From Halomarina pelagica (GTDB lineage Archaea > Halobacteriota > Halobacteria > Halobacteriales > Haloarculaceae), in assembly GCF_024228315.1 (NCBI RefSeq), contig NZ_CP100455.1:248001-312000 (forward strand): a DNA stretch of 64,000 nucleotides, given 5' to 3'. Shown in pieces: positions 49,196 to 58,363 of this stretch. A model generated the notes under the pieces. The model was not told the DNA's origin. It saw only the letters and a list, made by a program, of their open reading frames with translations, and searched no databases. Position numbers and translations under genes: made by a program. Position 1 is the stretch's first letter, and every line of letters starts with the position of its first letter.

Positions 49196-49695
49196 CCGAT
49201 CCGAGCACCCCCGCCCGCGCGTGGGTCTTCGGCGACGACGTGGACACCGACCAGATCATCCCCTCGCGCTTCATCGTCTCCAGCGACCCGGACGACCTCG
49301 GACAGCACCCGTTCAACGACCTCCGTCCGGAGTTCTCGGAGTCGGTCGAGCGCGGCGAGTTCGTCGTCGGGGGCCACAACTTCGGGAGCGGCTCCTCGCG
49401 CGAACACGCCCCGCTGTCGCTCGTCGGGGCGGGCGTCGCGGGCGTCGTCGCGCGGTCGTTCGCGCGCATCTTCTTCCGCAACGCGATCAACCTCGGCCTG
49501 GCGGTGCTCATCTGCCCCGACGCGGATCGCATCGCCGACGGCGACGAGATCAGCGTGCACCTCGACGACGGAACGGTCGTCAACCACACCGCCGACGAGA
49601 CGTACGACGCCGAGCCCCTCCCCCCGTTCTTGCAGGACCTCGTCGAGCGGGGCGGGCTCGTCCCGTACACCAAGTCGAAGCTATCAGAAGACTGA
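49192..49695 (+). CDS. Aconitase/3-isopropylmalate dehydratase family small subunit B
   Basis: This 167-residue swivel subunit starts at a GTG overlapping the large-subunit stop. Motifs are DDVDTDQIIPSRFIV, GGHNFGSGSSREHAP and ARIFFRNAINLGLAV. The loop after IIP (SRFIVSSDPDDLG) differs from subunit A. It ends the island's right-hand plus-strand unit, and beyond it lies 0.8 kb without genes. Confidence 0.9.
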   Translation: MTDPSTPARAWVFGDDVDTDQIIPSRFIVSSDPDDLGQHPFNDLRPEFSESVERGEFVVGGHNFGSGSSREHAPLSLVGAGVAGVVARSFARIFFRNAINLGLAVLICPDADRIADGDEISVHLDDGTVVNHTADETYDAEPLPPFLQDLVERGGLVPYTKSKLSED

Positions 49696-50519
49696 CGTCC
49701 GGCGCGCGGCCGTCTCGGCCAAACGAAACTAAAATATAGTTTATTACTATCTATATAGCGATGGGCAGGTAGAACGATGGTCTTCTTCCGGGGCTATCCA
49801 TTGGAAAGATCGAGATCAGGCGCGGATAAGTGATGAATCGTCAGTATCGTTCGACGGCTGCGACTGGTCCCACGTGGGTAATAAAACTCATATCTATTTA
49901 TTATCGAAACGCGGTAGGCGGCCCGTCCCTTCGTCTCCCCGGGTCGATCGTCACGCCGAGTAGGGCGGTCCCGTCGAGTGCGCCGAAAAGGAATGCAACG
50001 TGGGGATGCACCCGTGAGCGTCGGTGGCCGGCCTGCGTTCGGCGAGTCACCGACGGTTCCCGTACGACGTACGGTGATTTCGTTATACGGTGGTTGCACT
50101 CGAGGGCGGTCGTCGTCGCGGGTCGAACGGAGGCCACCGGAATCCGCAGACGTCGGCGCACTCGCGCGATCGGGGTCGGAGTGCCGTCTTCGGGGATCGG
50201 CGCGTCGGCCCGTCCGCTCCATCTCGAATCGCTCCCGCCGCTCTCCTCTCCCCCGTGAACCGGCGAACGCGCCCCGCTCTGACACGTCGGTTCGCGGCCC
50301 CTCGTTTCGAGCTACCGTCGCCGCGCCGGCGGACGGCGTCGGTAGTTCGGGATCACACGATTAAACGAGTACTATATGGTCGGTAAAATTCTATTAATGC
50401 GGACCGTGGCGCTGCCGTGAGCGTCGTTTCTCGCTTCCCGCTTCCCGCTCCCCGACGCTCGCGTCTCCCGACGGTCGGATCACTCGTCGCCGGTACGATC
50501 CCGCGGCGGTCGTCGAGCG
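49696..50519. other. Gene-free region between convergent genes
   Basis: No convincing coding region is seen; open frames here are Arg/Pro/Ser-rich and overlap each other. The left end has AAACTA-AAATA-TAGTTT (49726-49742), a small hairpin followed by AT-rich DNA, a plausible transcription end for the hydro-lyase genes. Further AT-rich patches lie at 49885-49910 and 50370-50400. The region may mark the right border of the catabolic island. Confidence 0.5.
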
Positions 50520-51575
50520 CTACTCGGTCTGCTCGGTCAGTTCGGTCTGCCGGACGTTCCGCGGGTCGAGTTCGACGGGTTCCCCCCGTCGAGCCGACTC
50601 GTAGGCGGCCTCGGTGACGGCCGTGACGCGCAGTCCGTCCCGGATCGTCGCCGGCGGCTCGGTGCCGGTGCGGATCGACTGGACGAACGCGCCCGCCTTG
50701 TTCTCGTGCAGCCCCCGGTTGAAGTATGGCCGTCGCTCGCCGCTCTCGTCGTCGATCTCGGTGAGTTCGCGGGGGTCCCACTCGCGGCCGTCGAGGTACG
50801 TCGCCCCCTCCTCGTCCCAGACGTGGATGTGCTCTCGCACCGCGGGGGCCCGGGCGTAGGTCGACACCGTGGCGCGGGTACCCTCCTCGAAGTCGATCGT
50901 GACGGTCGCCCAGTCGTCGACCCGCCGCTCGTCGTCTACGTAGGTCATCTGCGCGGAGACGCGCTCCGGCGTCAGCCCCGTCGTCCAGAGGATGGCGTCG
51001 AGCAGGTGGCTTCCGGTGTCGTAGAGGAACCCGCCGCCGCTGAGGTCGGGATCGAGCCGCCACGTCCCCTCGCGGGTTCCCACCCACCCCTCGCAGATCT
51101 CGGCGGTGATCCACGTCGGCGTGAGGTCGCCCTGCCATCGCTCGCGCGCCGCGATGAACGCCGGGTTGATGTGGCGCTGATACCCGATCATCACGACCTG
51201 GTCCGTGTTCGCGACCCGATCCTGGACGTCTCGCGCCTCGTCGAGGTCGGTCGTGATCGGTTTGTCACAGAGGACGTGCAGCCCGCGATCGAGCGCCGCG
51301 ACGATCTGCTCGTAGTGGAGGGTGTGCGGCGTCCCGATCAGCACCGCGTCGAGAGTCGTCCCCTCGAACATCGCCTCGTAGTCGGCGTACTGCGCGTCCG
51401 ACGGGAGGTGAAAGAGGTTCGCCGCCTCCTCGCGCGCCGACCGCGACGGGTCGGCGACCGCCGCGACCGTCGCCCCCGTGTGTCGGTGGAACTCCCGACC
51501 GACGCTCTGTCCGATGTATCCGGCCCCGATGACGCCGACGCGAAGCCGTTCCGATGAATCGTCGTGCCCGCTCAT
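50520..51575 (-). CDS. Gfo/Idh/MocA family NAD(P)-dependent oxidoreductase
   Basis: This 351-residue dehydrogenase has an N-terminal Rossmann fold (RVGVIGAGYIGQSVGREFH), the hinge motif CDKPITTDL (usually EKP) with the catalytic Lys, and a C-terminal alpha/beta domain with the active-site DTGSHLLDAILW His. Family members oxidise or reduce sugars, inositols or related polyols. It stands alone on the minus strand, convergent with the hydro-lyase genes across a gene-free region. The substrate is unknown. Confidence 0.9.
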   Translation of the reverse strand: MSGHDDSSERLRVGVIGAGYIGQSVGREFHRHTGATVAAVADPSRSAREEAANLFHLPSDAQYADYEAMFEGTTLDAVLIGTPHTLHYEQIVAALDRGLHVLCDKPITTDLDEARDVQDRVANTDQVVMIGYQRHINPAFIAARERWQGDLTPTWITAEICEGWVGTREGTWRLDPDLSGGGFLYDTGSHLLDAILWTTGLTPERVSAQMTYVDDERRVDDWATVTIDFEEGTRATVSTYARAPAVREHIHVWDEEGATYLDGREWDPRELTEIDDESGERRPYFNRGLHENKAGAFVQSIRTGTEPPATIRDGLRVTAVTEAAYESARRGEPVELDPRNVRQTELTEQTE

Positions 51576-51676
51576 CGCTCGGCCGTACGGTCGGGGCGGT
51601 CATAAAACGTCCATTGTCACGAGAAAAATTGACACGCACCCGGAACCGGGCGGCGGAAGGCGGGAGCGATCGACGG

Positions 51677-52069
51677 TCAATCGGCCGATTCGAGCGTGCC
51701 GACGAGGCTGATGCCGTTCTCGCGCAGCACGCGGCGGACGGGTTCCGGGACGAGTTCGGCGGGCCAGCCGCCGTCCGGGCGGGCGACCGATTCCTCCTCG
51801 ATGCGGATCGACGCCACGACGGCGGTCGTCGCGTCGAGCAGCGAGAGCGCGTAGCGGTAGTCGCGGCCGCTCGCGTCGCTCGCGTAGACGACCGCCTCGC
51901 CGCCCGCTCGTCGTGCGGCTTCGAGGTCGTGCCGCCGGAGGACGACGCGACCGGCGGGCGATACCGCCCGCGAGCCGCACTCGGGGCACCGCCCGGGGTG
52001 AGCCTCGGAACCGACGTAGGCGTACTCGATCCCGCAGCGGTAACACCGGACGCCGGACCCGCGTCCCAT
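51677..52069 (-). CDS. Zinc-ribbon protein encoded behind TFB
   Basis: This 130-residue protein begins with a zinc ribbon (RCYRCGIEY at residues 8-16 and RCPECGSR at about 27-34), followed by an unassigned alpha/beta region. It starts 3 bp after the TFB stop on the same strand, so the two are co-transcribed. A DNA- or TFB-related role is possible from the pairing and the ribbon, but the C-terminal domain is not recognised. Confidence 0.75.
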   Translation of the reverse strand: MGRGSGVRCYRCGIEYAYVGSEAHPGRCPECGSRAVSPAGRVVLRRHDLEAARRAGGEAVVYASDASGRDYRYALSLLDATTAVVASIRIEEESVARPDGGWPAELVPEPVRRVLRENGISLVGTLESAD

Positions 52070-52072
52070 GGC

Positions 52073-53035
52073 TCACGCCACCCCCTGCTCGCGGGCCGCC
52101 GTGAGGAGTTCCCGGTAGCGGTTGCGGATCGTCACCGCGCTCACGTCGGTGACCGCCGTGACGTCCGACTGGGTGAGTTCGGCGTCGGTGAGGAGGCCGG
52201 CGGCGTAGATCGCCGCCGCCGCGAGGCCGACGGGGGACTTCCCGACGTGGACCCCCTCGCGCGTCCCGGCGTCGAGGATGCGTCTGGCGGTCCGCTCGGT
52301 CGCGTTCGACACGTCGAGGTCCGACGCCACCCGCGGGAGGTAGTCGGTCGGGTTCGCCGGCGGCACGCCCAGTTCGAGTTCGCGGACGAGATACCGGTAG
52401 GTGCGCTCGAACTCCAGTTTCTCGACGCGGCTGACCGCCGCGACCTCGCTGGTCGATCGGGGGACCCCGCCGAGTCTCCCGGCGGCGTACAGGGCCGCCG
52501 TCGACATCCCCTCGATGGAGCGCCCCAGCAGTAGCCCCTCGTCGAGCGCGCGGCGGTAGACGACGCTGGCGGTTTCCCGGACGTTCTCGGGGAGGCCGAG
52601 GGCGCTGGCCATGCGGTCGATCTCGCCGAGCGCCTGCTTGAGGTTGCGCTCCTTCGAGTCGCGCGTGCGGAAGCGCTCGTCCCACGTTCGTAGTCGCTGC
52701 ATCTTCGCCCGCTGGCGCGAGGAGAGCGAGTTGCCGGAGGCGTCCTTGTCCTGCCAGTCGATGTTGGTCGACAGCCCCCTGTCGTGCATCATCGTCGTGG
52801 TTGGCGCGCCGACGCGAGACTTCCGGTCGCGCTCGGCCGCGTCGTACGCGCGCCACTCGGGGCCGCGGTCGATGCCCTCCTCCTCGACGACGAGTCCGCA
52901 CTCCGCGCAGGCGAGTTCGCCCCGATCGTCGCCGACGAGGGCCCCGCCGCACTCCGGACACGTCTCGACGCCGTCGGTGACCGTCGACTCCCGCTCCCTC
53001 CCGCCCGTCCGATTGATCTGTCGTATCGAGTGCAC
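52073..53035 (-). CDS. tfb: Transcription initiation factor IIB (TFB paralogue)
   Basis: This 320-residue archaeal general transcription factor bridges TBP, the BRE and RNA polymerase. The zinc ribbon is TCPECGGALVGDDRG then ACAECGLVVEE (about residues 25-50). The B-finger/linker includes RVGAPTTTMMHDRGLSTNI, and two cyclin repeats follow (first near QALGEIDRMASALGLPENVR, second near LPRVASDLDVSNATERTA, ending with the helix-turn-helix SQSDVTAV-like TQSDVTAVTDVSAVTIRNRY). Haloarchaea carry several TFBs with partly different promoter choice. The GTG at 53035 fits the family length; an in-frame ATG at 53119 is an alternative. Confidence 0.93.
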   Translation of the reverse strand: MHSIRQINRTGGRERESTVTDGVETCPECGGALVGDDRGELACAECGLVVEEEGIDRGPEWRAYDAAERDRKSRVGAPTTTMMHDRGLSTNIDWQDKDASGNSLSSRQRAKMQRLRTWDERFRTRDSKERNLKQALGEIDRMASALGLPENVRETASVVYRRALDEGLLLGRSIEGMSTAALYAAGRLGGVPRSTSEVAAVSRVEKLEFERTYRYLVRELELGVPPANPTDYLPRVASDLDVSNATERTARRILDAGTREGVHVGKSPVGLAAAAIYAAGLLTDAELTQSDVTAVTDVSAVTIRNRYRELLTAAREQGVA

Positions 53036-53263
53036 ACGTATCACCGCCGGAACCGTTCTCCGACGTCGGTTTCCTTCGGTAGGTGAGCGCCGACGGACCC
53101 TATAGCTTGATTCGGTCATAGCCAAATACAATGATGGATCATTATGAATGTCTACACTCGCCGACTTCGAGGGGTCGATTCGCCCCGCGACGAACCGTTT
53201 CAGTGCCACCGACCGTGCACCGCGCTCGAAAGCGCTATTTGGTGGTAGCCGAATGCCGTCTGT

Positions 53264-53986
53264 ATGAAGGAGTACGCGTTCGCCGTCGAGTACCCCGCGG
53301 GCGTCGACCCGCTCGCCGACCTGTTCATCGACCATCCAGGCGCGATGGCGAAGTCGATCGCGTGCGTCGTCAGCGACGACTCGATGTGGCGCGTCGATCG
53401 GGTGACCGGCCCCACCGAGGCGATCGACGCGATCGAGGCCTGCGCGCTCGACCCCGAACGGTGCAACGAGTGTCCCCCGGGCGACTGCGCGTCCCACCGG
53501 GAGTATGAGGTGCTCACCCGGGACGCGACCACCTGTACCTACTACAGCTATCGGACCGACATCGACCGCTGTCCGTCGCTCCCGTCGCTCGCCGCGGACC
53601 ACCTCGGCGACGGCGTCCTCTACGAGTCCGTCCGACGGGGGGGAAACTACACCTGGCGCGTGCTCGTCCGGCGGGACGTCAACGTCGGCCGACTCTTCGA
53701 CGCGCTGCAGGACGCGTACCCCGACGGCGTCGCGGTCACCCTCTCGCACCTCCGATCGCCGACGCACTGGGGGGACGAGGCCATCTCCATCGCGGACCTC
53801 CCCTACGAGCAGCGCGAGGCGCTCGAGGCGGCGGTCGAACACGGCTACTACGCCACGCCGCGCGAGTCGAGCCTCGGCGAGGTGGCGGAGCGCGTCGAGA
53901 TCCCCCACTCCACGTTCCAGTACCGCCTCCAGCGCGCCGAGTCGTGGCTCGCGAACAACTTCGTCTCCGAGTGCTTGCAACCCTGA
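53264..53986 (+). CDS. HTH_10 regulator with Cys-rich sensor segment (NarO/DmsR-like)
   Basis: This 240-residue Bat-like regulator has a C-terminal HTH_10 domain (about residues 183-236: LPYEQREALEAAVEHGYYAT, VAERVEIPHSTFQYRL). The central part has clustered cysteines: CALDPERCNECPPGDC (about residues 59-74), a Cys in ATTCTYY and one in IDRCPS. Cys-rich motifs in the haloarchaeal regulators NarO and DmsR are needed for response to anaerobiosis and control denitrification or DMSO-respiration genes. A redox or Fe-S sensor role here is therefore a reasonable inference, possibly including the NO reductase at 1617. It is divergent from tfb. Confidence 0.82.
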   Translation: MKEYAFAVEYPAGVDPLADLFIDHPGAMAKSIACVVSDDSMWRVDRVTGPTEAIDAIEACALDPERCNECPPGDCASHREYEVLTRDATTCTYYSYRTDIDRCPSLPSLAADHLGDGVLYESVRRGGNYTWRVLVRRDVNVGRLFDALQDAYPDGVAVTLSHLRSPTHWGDEAISIADLPYEQREALEAAVEHGYYATPRESSLGEVAERVEIPHSTFQYRLQRAESWLANNFVSECLQP

Positions 53987-54308
53987 CGCGTTTTCGGACC
54001 TTCACTGACCCTGGCAGGTCCTCGTCAGCGGAGGAACTCGGCGATCACCGGGGGGTACCCGGTCGCCGTCGAGTCCGCGGAATCGTGCGGCGGTCGGTCG
54101 TCGGCCGTCCGCGCCTCGTCCCCGTCGTCTCGCGGAAACGGTATCTCGTGCACGCGTGATCGTCACCGACCGCGAACGATGTGCGTTTCTATGTGGTCTA
54201 TAGCGTTCGGTCGTCCCGAACCGTTCGGTATAGCGTCTCGACGATCCGTCCGGAGCGCTATCGAGACGGACCGACCAGGGCCCCTCACCGGGGTCCGCAC
54301 CCGGCCCG
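53987..54308. other. Intergenic region with inverted repeats downstream of mgsA
   Basis: No gene is seen. An exact inverted repeat CGTCTCGA (54234-54241) / TCGAGACG (54261-54268), and a hairpin GTTCGG-TCGTC-CCGAAC just before it (about 54215-54231), lie between the convergent 3' ends of the HTH_10 gene and mgsA. They may act in transcription termination or be remnants of a repeat. Confidence 0.4.
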
Positions 54309-54683
54309 TCAGAGCCCGCGTTCGAGTTCCTCGACCAGGGGTCGCGCGCTCCCGAGGTTCGTCGCGAGCGGCGTCTCGTGGACGTCGCAGATCCGGAGCA
54401 GCGCCGTGATGTCCGGTTCGTGGGGCTGGGCGCGGAGCGGATCGCGGAGGAAGATGATCCCGTCGAGGGCGTCCTTCGCGACCTCCGCACCGATCATCAG
54501 GTCGCCCCCGATCGGGCCGGAGGCCATGCGCTCGACGGTGAGGTCCGTCTCCTGCTCGAGGCGCTTTCCGGTCGTCCCGGTGGCGATCACCTCGCACTCG
54601 CGGAAGACGTCGACGTGCTCGTCGACGAACTCGATCAGCTCCGGCTTCTTCTCGTCGTGCGCGATGAGCGCGATGCGTGGCAT
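54309..54683 (-). CDS. mgsA: Methylglyoxal synthase
   Basis: This 124-residue enzyme converts dihydroxyacetone phosphate to methylglyoxal and phosphate. Signatures are [14 protein letters not shown] at the N-terminus, the phosphate loop [20 protein letters not shown] with the catalytic Asp, and [20 protein letters not shown] with the active-site His. The length is slightly shorter than the bacterial enzyme (about 150) but typical for haloarchaea, where a methylglyoxal bypass is known. It is monocistronic. Confidence 0.93.
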   Translation of the reverse strand: MPRIALIAHDEKKPELIEFVDEHVDVFRECEVIATGTTGKRLEQETDLTVERMASGPIGGDLMIGAEVAKDALDGIIFLRDPLRAQPHEPDITALLRICDVHETPLATNLGSARPLVEELERGL

Positions 54684-54747
54684 GGCGGTCCTACGGCGGC
54701 CGCCGACATGAGCGTGTACCCCGTCGGCCGCCGTCGATGCCGCGCCG

Positions 54748-56535
54748 TCAGCGGAGTTCGTCGTTCGCTTCTAGTTCGGTCAGTTCGACGCGACCCTCGG
54801 GAATGCGGTACGTCCGGAGCACCGTTCGGGCCGCCCCCGAGCGATCGACCGTGTCGTCGACGGCGTAGGTGGTCCAGGTGGCCGCCTCCGGGGTGAGTTC
54901 GAGCGTCGAGTAGCCGTTGTACTTCGCGTCGAAGAACTCGACGTGGGGGTTCTCCTCGAGGATCGTCTCGGTCATCTCCTCGTTCGTGGGCTGGGGCGAG
55001 TCGGCCTCGACGCTCGTGCCGTCGGTCCCCCAGAAGTCGGAGGTGCCGGAGTCGCTCGAGATGGCGGGCGTCATCAGCTCGACGCCGGCCAGTTCCTCAG
55101 CCGGCGGAACCGGCGTCCGGTTCTGCGCGTCCTCGTAACCGTTCATCAGGTACGCCACGAGGGACGTGTGCATGTCGCCGGTGAGCGCGAGGAAGTTGTC
55201 GATCCCGAAGTGCGTGACCTGCCCCAGGATCTCGTCGCGTTCGTGCTCGTAGCCGTCCCAGGCGTCGTAGTTGCGCGCGAGCTGCTGGTCGTCGCCGAAC
55301 GACATGAGCAGCGGGGAGACGGCGACCTCGTTCGGCCACACCTTCCAGGTGGCGTCCGTCTCGCGGAGCGCGTCGAGGAACCACTCGCGCTGTTCGAAGC
55401 CGAGCATGGTGCGGTCGCCGTCGTCGCGCTCGGGCGCGTTCGGCGGGATTCCCCACTGGCGCTGGCCGGCGGCGTCGCCCCCCGGCGGCATCGATCGGAA
55501 CAGCCGTTCGTCGGTCACCGGGAGTTCGAGGAGGTTCCCGAACCGCACGCTCCGCCACATGTGGAAGCGATCGAGGAGGTTCTCCTCGTCGGCCCTGTAC
55601 GTGACGCGAGCGGGGTTGTACTCCCACCAGGCCTTGATCCCCTCGACGAACAGCCGGTGCATGAACTCGGGGTCGTCGTTCCTGGGGTGGTCCTTCGACC
55701 ACGGGCGGTCGTTCTCGTAGTCCCAGTAGCGGTTGTTGACGATCTCGTGGTCGTCCCACGTCGGGATGAACGTGTGGCGTTCGAGCGCGCGCTGGAAGAA
55801 CCGGTCCCCCCGGTAGGTGCTCCAGAGGTGGCGGAAGTCCTCCAGTCCCCAGGCGACGTCGTGACCGCTCGGGAGTTCCACCGACCGTCCCTCGAACTCG
55901 GACTCCCCGGCGTACTCGTAGATCTGATCGCCCAGGTGGACGAGGTAGTCCACGTCCTCGTCGGCGACGTAGTCGTACGCGGGGTAGTACCCGTCCTGGT
56001 AGGACTGACAGGTCACGACCGCGAGGCTGACCCGATCGGGGGTCGCCTCGGGGTTCGGGAGGGTTCGACACCGTCCCACCTGGCTCGTCACGCCGTCGTA
56101 GTGGAACCGGTAGAAGAGGTGTCGGTCTGTGGGTAGCTTCCCGTCGAGGTCGACCTTGACCACGTGGTCGTGCTCCGGTTTGACGTGTTCGGCCTCGATC
56201 CGTCCCTCGTACACCACGTCGGAGAACCCGCGGCTCGTTCCCACCTGGACGTACGCCGGTTCGCCCTCGACGTAGGCGTCCGCGGCGAGTTTCGACCACA
56301 GGATCGCGCCGGACGGCGTCGGTCCGCCGCTCGCGACCGAGAGCGGGAAGACGTCCTCGGACGGCCCTCCCGCGGACCACGTGACGTCGCTCTCCTGAAC
56401 GGACTGCGGTCGGATTCCCTGAACCAGATCGGCTCCGAAGAGCGAGATCGATAGCCCGCCCACGGTCGCCGCACCCGCCGATTTCAGCACGTCTCGCCGG
56501 CTGATTCCCGATGTCTGACGTTCGTCTCTCGTCAT
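54748..56535 (-). CDS. phoD: Alkaline phosphatase D family protein (PhoD)
   Basis: This is a 595-residue secreted metallophosphatase. It has a Tat signal [16 protein letters not shown] at about residues 12-27, then the PhoD N-terminal domain and the catalytic part with [45 protein letters not shown] and [10 protein letters not shown], the Fe/Ca-binding motifs of PhoD. It hydrolyses phosphomonoesters and -diesters outside the cell and is often induced by phosphate starvation. The promoter lies in an AT-rich stretch (56570-56600, minus-strand AATATAAGC). No Pho-box could be identified with confidence. Confidence 0.94.
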   Translation of the reverse strand: MTRDERQTSGISRRDVLKSAGAATVGGLSISLFGADLVQGIRPQSVQESDVTWSAGGPSEDVFPLSVASGGPTPSGAILWSKLAADAYVEGEPAYVQVGTSRGFSDVVYEGRIEAEHVKPEHDHVVKVDLDGKLPTDRHLFYRFHYDGVTSQVGRCRTLPNPEATPDRVSLAVVTCQSYQDGYYPAYDYVADEDVDYLVHLGDQIYEYAGESEFEGRSVELPSGHDVAWGLEDFRHLWSTYRGDRFFQRALERHTFIPTWDDHEIVNNRYWDYENDRPWSKDHPRNDDPEFMHRLFVEGIKAWWEYNPARVTYRADEENLLDRFHMWRSVRFGNLLELPVTDERLFRSMPPGGDAAGQRQWGIPPNAPERDDGDRTMLGFEQREWFLDALRETDATWKVWPNEVAVSPLLMSFGDDQQLARNYDAWDGYEHERDEILGQVTHFGIDNFLALTGDMHTSLVAYLMNGYEDAQNRTPVPPAEELAGVELMTPAISSDSGTSDFWGTDGTSVEADSPQPTNEEMTETILEENPHVEFFDAKYNGYSTLELTPEAATWTTYAVDDTVDRSGAARTVLRTYRIPEGRVELTELEANDELR

Positions 56536-56786
56536 GAGACGGGTGCCGGTCGGTCGATCGAACGGATAGCCGCTTATATTTCTACTATTTTCAAAAATTT
56601 GTATAAGATCTATCTATAAATTAGTATGCTACTTGAAGGAATAATCTATGAGGTCGGGAGACGTACCCGGGCGTACCTTTCAGTACGGAGCGCCGTTCTG
56701 GTGGGGCCGTCGTTCGAGGCGTCGCGCGACGTCGACTGTCCACACTCCTGTCGGCTCGATCACGGCGCTCGTCGTTCGCCTCGCGA

Positions 56787-57065
56787 CTACCTGTCGGATC
56801 CGACTCGAGCGGCGGGGGGTTCGTCCTCGACGAACATGACTCCCTGGTCGGTCCCGACGATCCGTCCCTCGGCGAACGTGCGCCGCGCCGCGCTCCGGCG
56901 GACGTTCCGGAGCGCTCGGAGGAGCGCCTCGAACCGATGCTCGTCGTCCGCGCGCCGGATCGAGCGCCGCACGCCTCGGCGGTCGGGGGCGTCGCGTCGG
57001 CCGGGGGCGTCGCGCGGTTCGGATCGCCCGGACGAATTACCCGGGACGTCGAGATCTGACGACAT
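56787..57065 (-). CDS. Small hypothetical protein with leaderless promoter
   Basis: This is a 92-residue charged protein (Arg/Asp rich, ending GRIVGTDQGVMFVEDEPP). I do not recognise a family. The gene is supported by a minus-strand TATA-like CGTTTATC at 57090-57097, 28 bp before the ATG, the usual leaderless spacing. The N-terminal half has repeated PGRRDAPDRRG-like residues and may be disordered. Antisense frames on the plus strand look less protein-like. Confidence 0.5.
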   Translation of the reverse strand: MSSDLDVPGNSSGRSEPRDAPGRRDAPDRRGVRRSIRRADDEHRFEALLRALRNVRRSAARRTFAEGRIVGTDQGVMFVEDEPPAARVGSDR

Positions 57066-57089
57066 GGACTAGGTCAGGTCGCTGACACT

Positions 57090-57097
57090 GATAAACG
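57090..57097 (-). promoter_or_regulatory. TATA-like box of the small hypothetical gene
   Basis: CGTTTATC on the minus strand lies about 28 bp before the ATG at 57065. It is the main reason for calling that small gene. Confidence 0.5.
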
Positions 57098-57337
57098 GGT
57101 GAGATTGTCTCATCGACAAATCGATACATACGGTGGCTCATCGGGGAACTGCGCTCCTCGAGCGGTGACGTAACGGGTCCATTCGGGCGTTATACGCGTC
57201 GTTACGGATCGGAGTCGAAGAGTGTCACAGTTCGGTACTGTACCGTCGAGTCGTCGGGCGCGGTTCGTTTCTCACCGACCGCGTCGATATCCGCCACGGC
57301 CGAAGACGCTTACTGACTGGTCTACGAACGGGTCACC

Positions 57338-58315
57338 ATGGAGTACACGCGACTGGGCGACACCGGGCTGGAGGTGTCGCGGCTGTGTCTCGGCTGCATG
57401 AACTTCGGTACCGAACAGCCGTGGATGGTCCACGACCGCGAGGAGGGCGTCGCCGTCATCGAGCGCGCCCTCGACGCCGGTATCAACTTCTTCGACACCG
57501 CGAACGTCTACTCGCACGGCGAGAGCGAGGAGATCCTCGGCGAGGCCATCGAGGGGTACGATCGCGACGAACTGGTGATCGCGACGAAGGTGTACGGTCC
57601 CATGCGCGAGGGACCGAACGGTCGCGGCCTCTCACGGAAGCACGTCCTCGATCAGATCGACGCGAGCCTGGATCGCCTGGGGGTGGACTACGTCGACCTC
57701 TACCAGATCCACCGGTGGGACGAGCACACGCCGATCGAGGAGACGCTCTCGGCGCTCGACCACCTGGTCGAGACCGGCAAGGTGCGGTACGTGGGCGCGA
57801 GCACGATGGCCGCCTGGCAGTTCATGAAGGCGCTCCACGTCAGCGAGCTGGAGGGTTACGAGCGGTTCGTCTCGATGCAGGCCGAGTACAACCTCGTCGA
57901 CCGCCACGAGGAGGCGAACGTCCTGCCGCTCTGTCGCGATCAGGACGTCGGCGTCGTCCCGTGGTCGCCGCTGGCGGGGGGGTTCCTCAGCGGGAAGTAC
58001 GACCGCGAGGACGGCCCCGACCACGGTCGCGCGGCGCACGACGAGTTCATGGGGAAGCGGTTCACCGACGAGAACTGGGCCGTCCTCGACGCGGTACGCG
58101 AGATCGCGCGCCGCGAGGACGCCTCGCCGACGCAGGTGAGCCTCGCCTGGTTGCTCCACAAGGAGGTCGTCGACGCGCCGATCGTCGGCCCGCGGACGAT
58201 CGAGCACCTCGAAGACGACCTCGGAGCGCTCGACGTGGACCTCACGGACGACGACCTCGCTCGCCTCGAGGAGCCGATCACGCCCGTCTGGAACCCCGAG
58301 ATCGGCGACACCTGA
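57338..58315 (+). CDS. Aldo/keto reductase
   Basis: This 325-residue NADPH-dependent TIM-barrel reductase has the catalytic tetrad Asp (INFFDTANVYSHG), Tyr (VYSHG), Lys (VIATKVYG) and His (LYQIHRWDEHTP). The C-terminal VGPRTIEHLEDDLGALD contacts the cofactor. It belongs to the YajO/GSP69-like AKR branch. Together with the nearby methylglyoxal synthase it might reduce reactive aldehydes, but these enzymes are broad and the link is only by proximity. A TATA-like CGCTTACTG at about 57306-57314 is 28 bp upstream. Confidence 0.92.
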   Translation: MEYTRLGDTGLEVSRLCLGCMNFGTEQPWMVHDREEGVAVIERALDAGINFFDTANVYSHGESEEILGEAIEGYDRDELVIATKVYGPMREGPNGRGLSRKHVLDQIDASLDRLGVDYVDLYQIHRWDEHTPIEETLSALDHLVETGKVRYVGASTMAAWQFMKALHVSELEGYERFVSMQAEYNLVDRHEEANVLPLCRDQDVGVVPWSPLAGGFLSGKYDREDGPDHGRAAHDEFMGKRFTDENWAVLDAVREIARREDASPTQVSLAWLLHKEVVDAPIVGPRTIEHLEDDLGALDVDLTDDDLARLEEPITPVWNPEIGDT

Positions 58316-58363
58316 GGTCGATCGCTCGCGCGTCGCCGTCCCCGACGAACGCCGGCCGGCCGG

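Noticed and set aside
47867-49695. Hydro-lyase pair B as leucine biosynthesis leuCD
   Set aside because: No leuA, leuB or other leucine gene is nearby and the pair follows a CoA-transferase and a lyase; kept as family-level call.
49830-50364. Open frames in the 0.8-kb gap right of the island
   Set aside because: Arg/Ser/Pro-rich and mutually overlapping, with no start signals at proper spacing.
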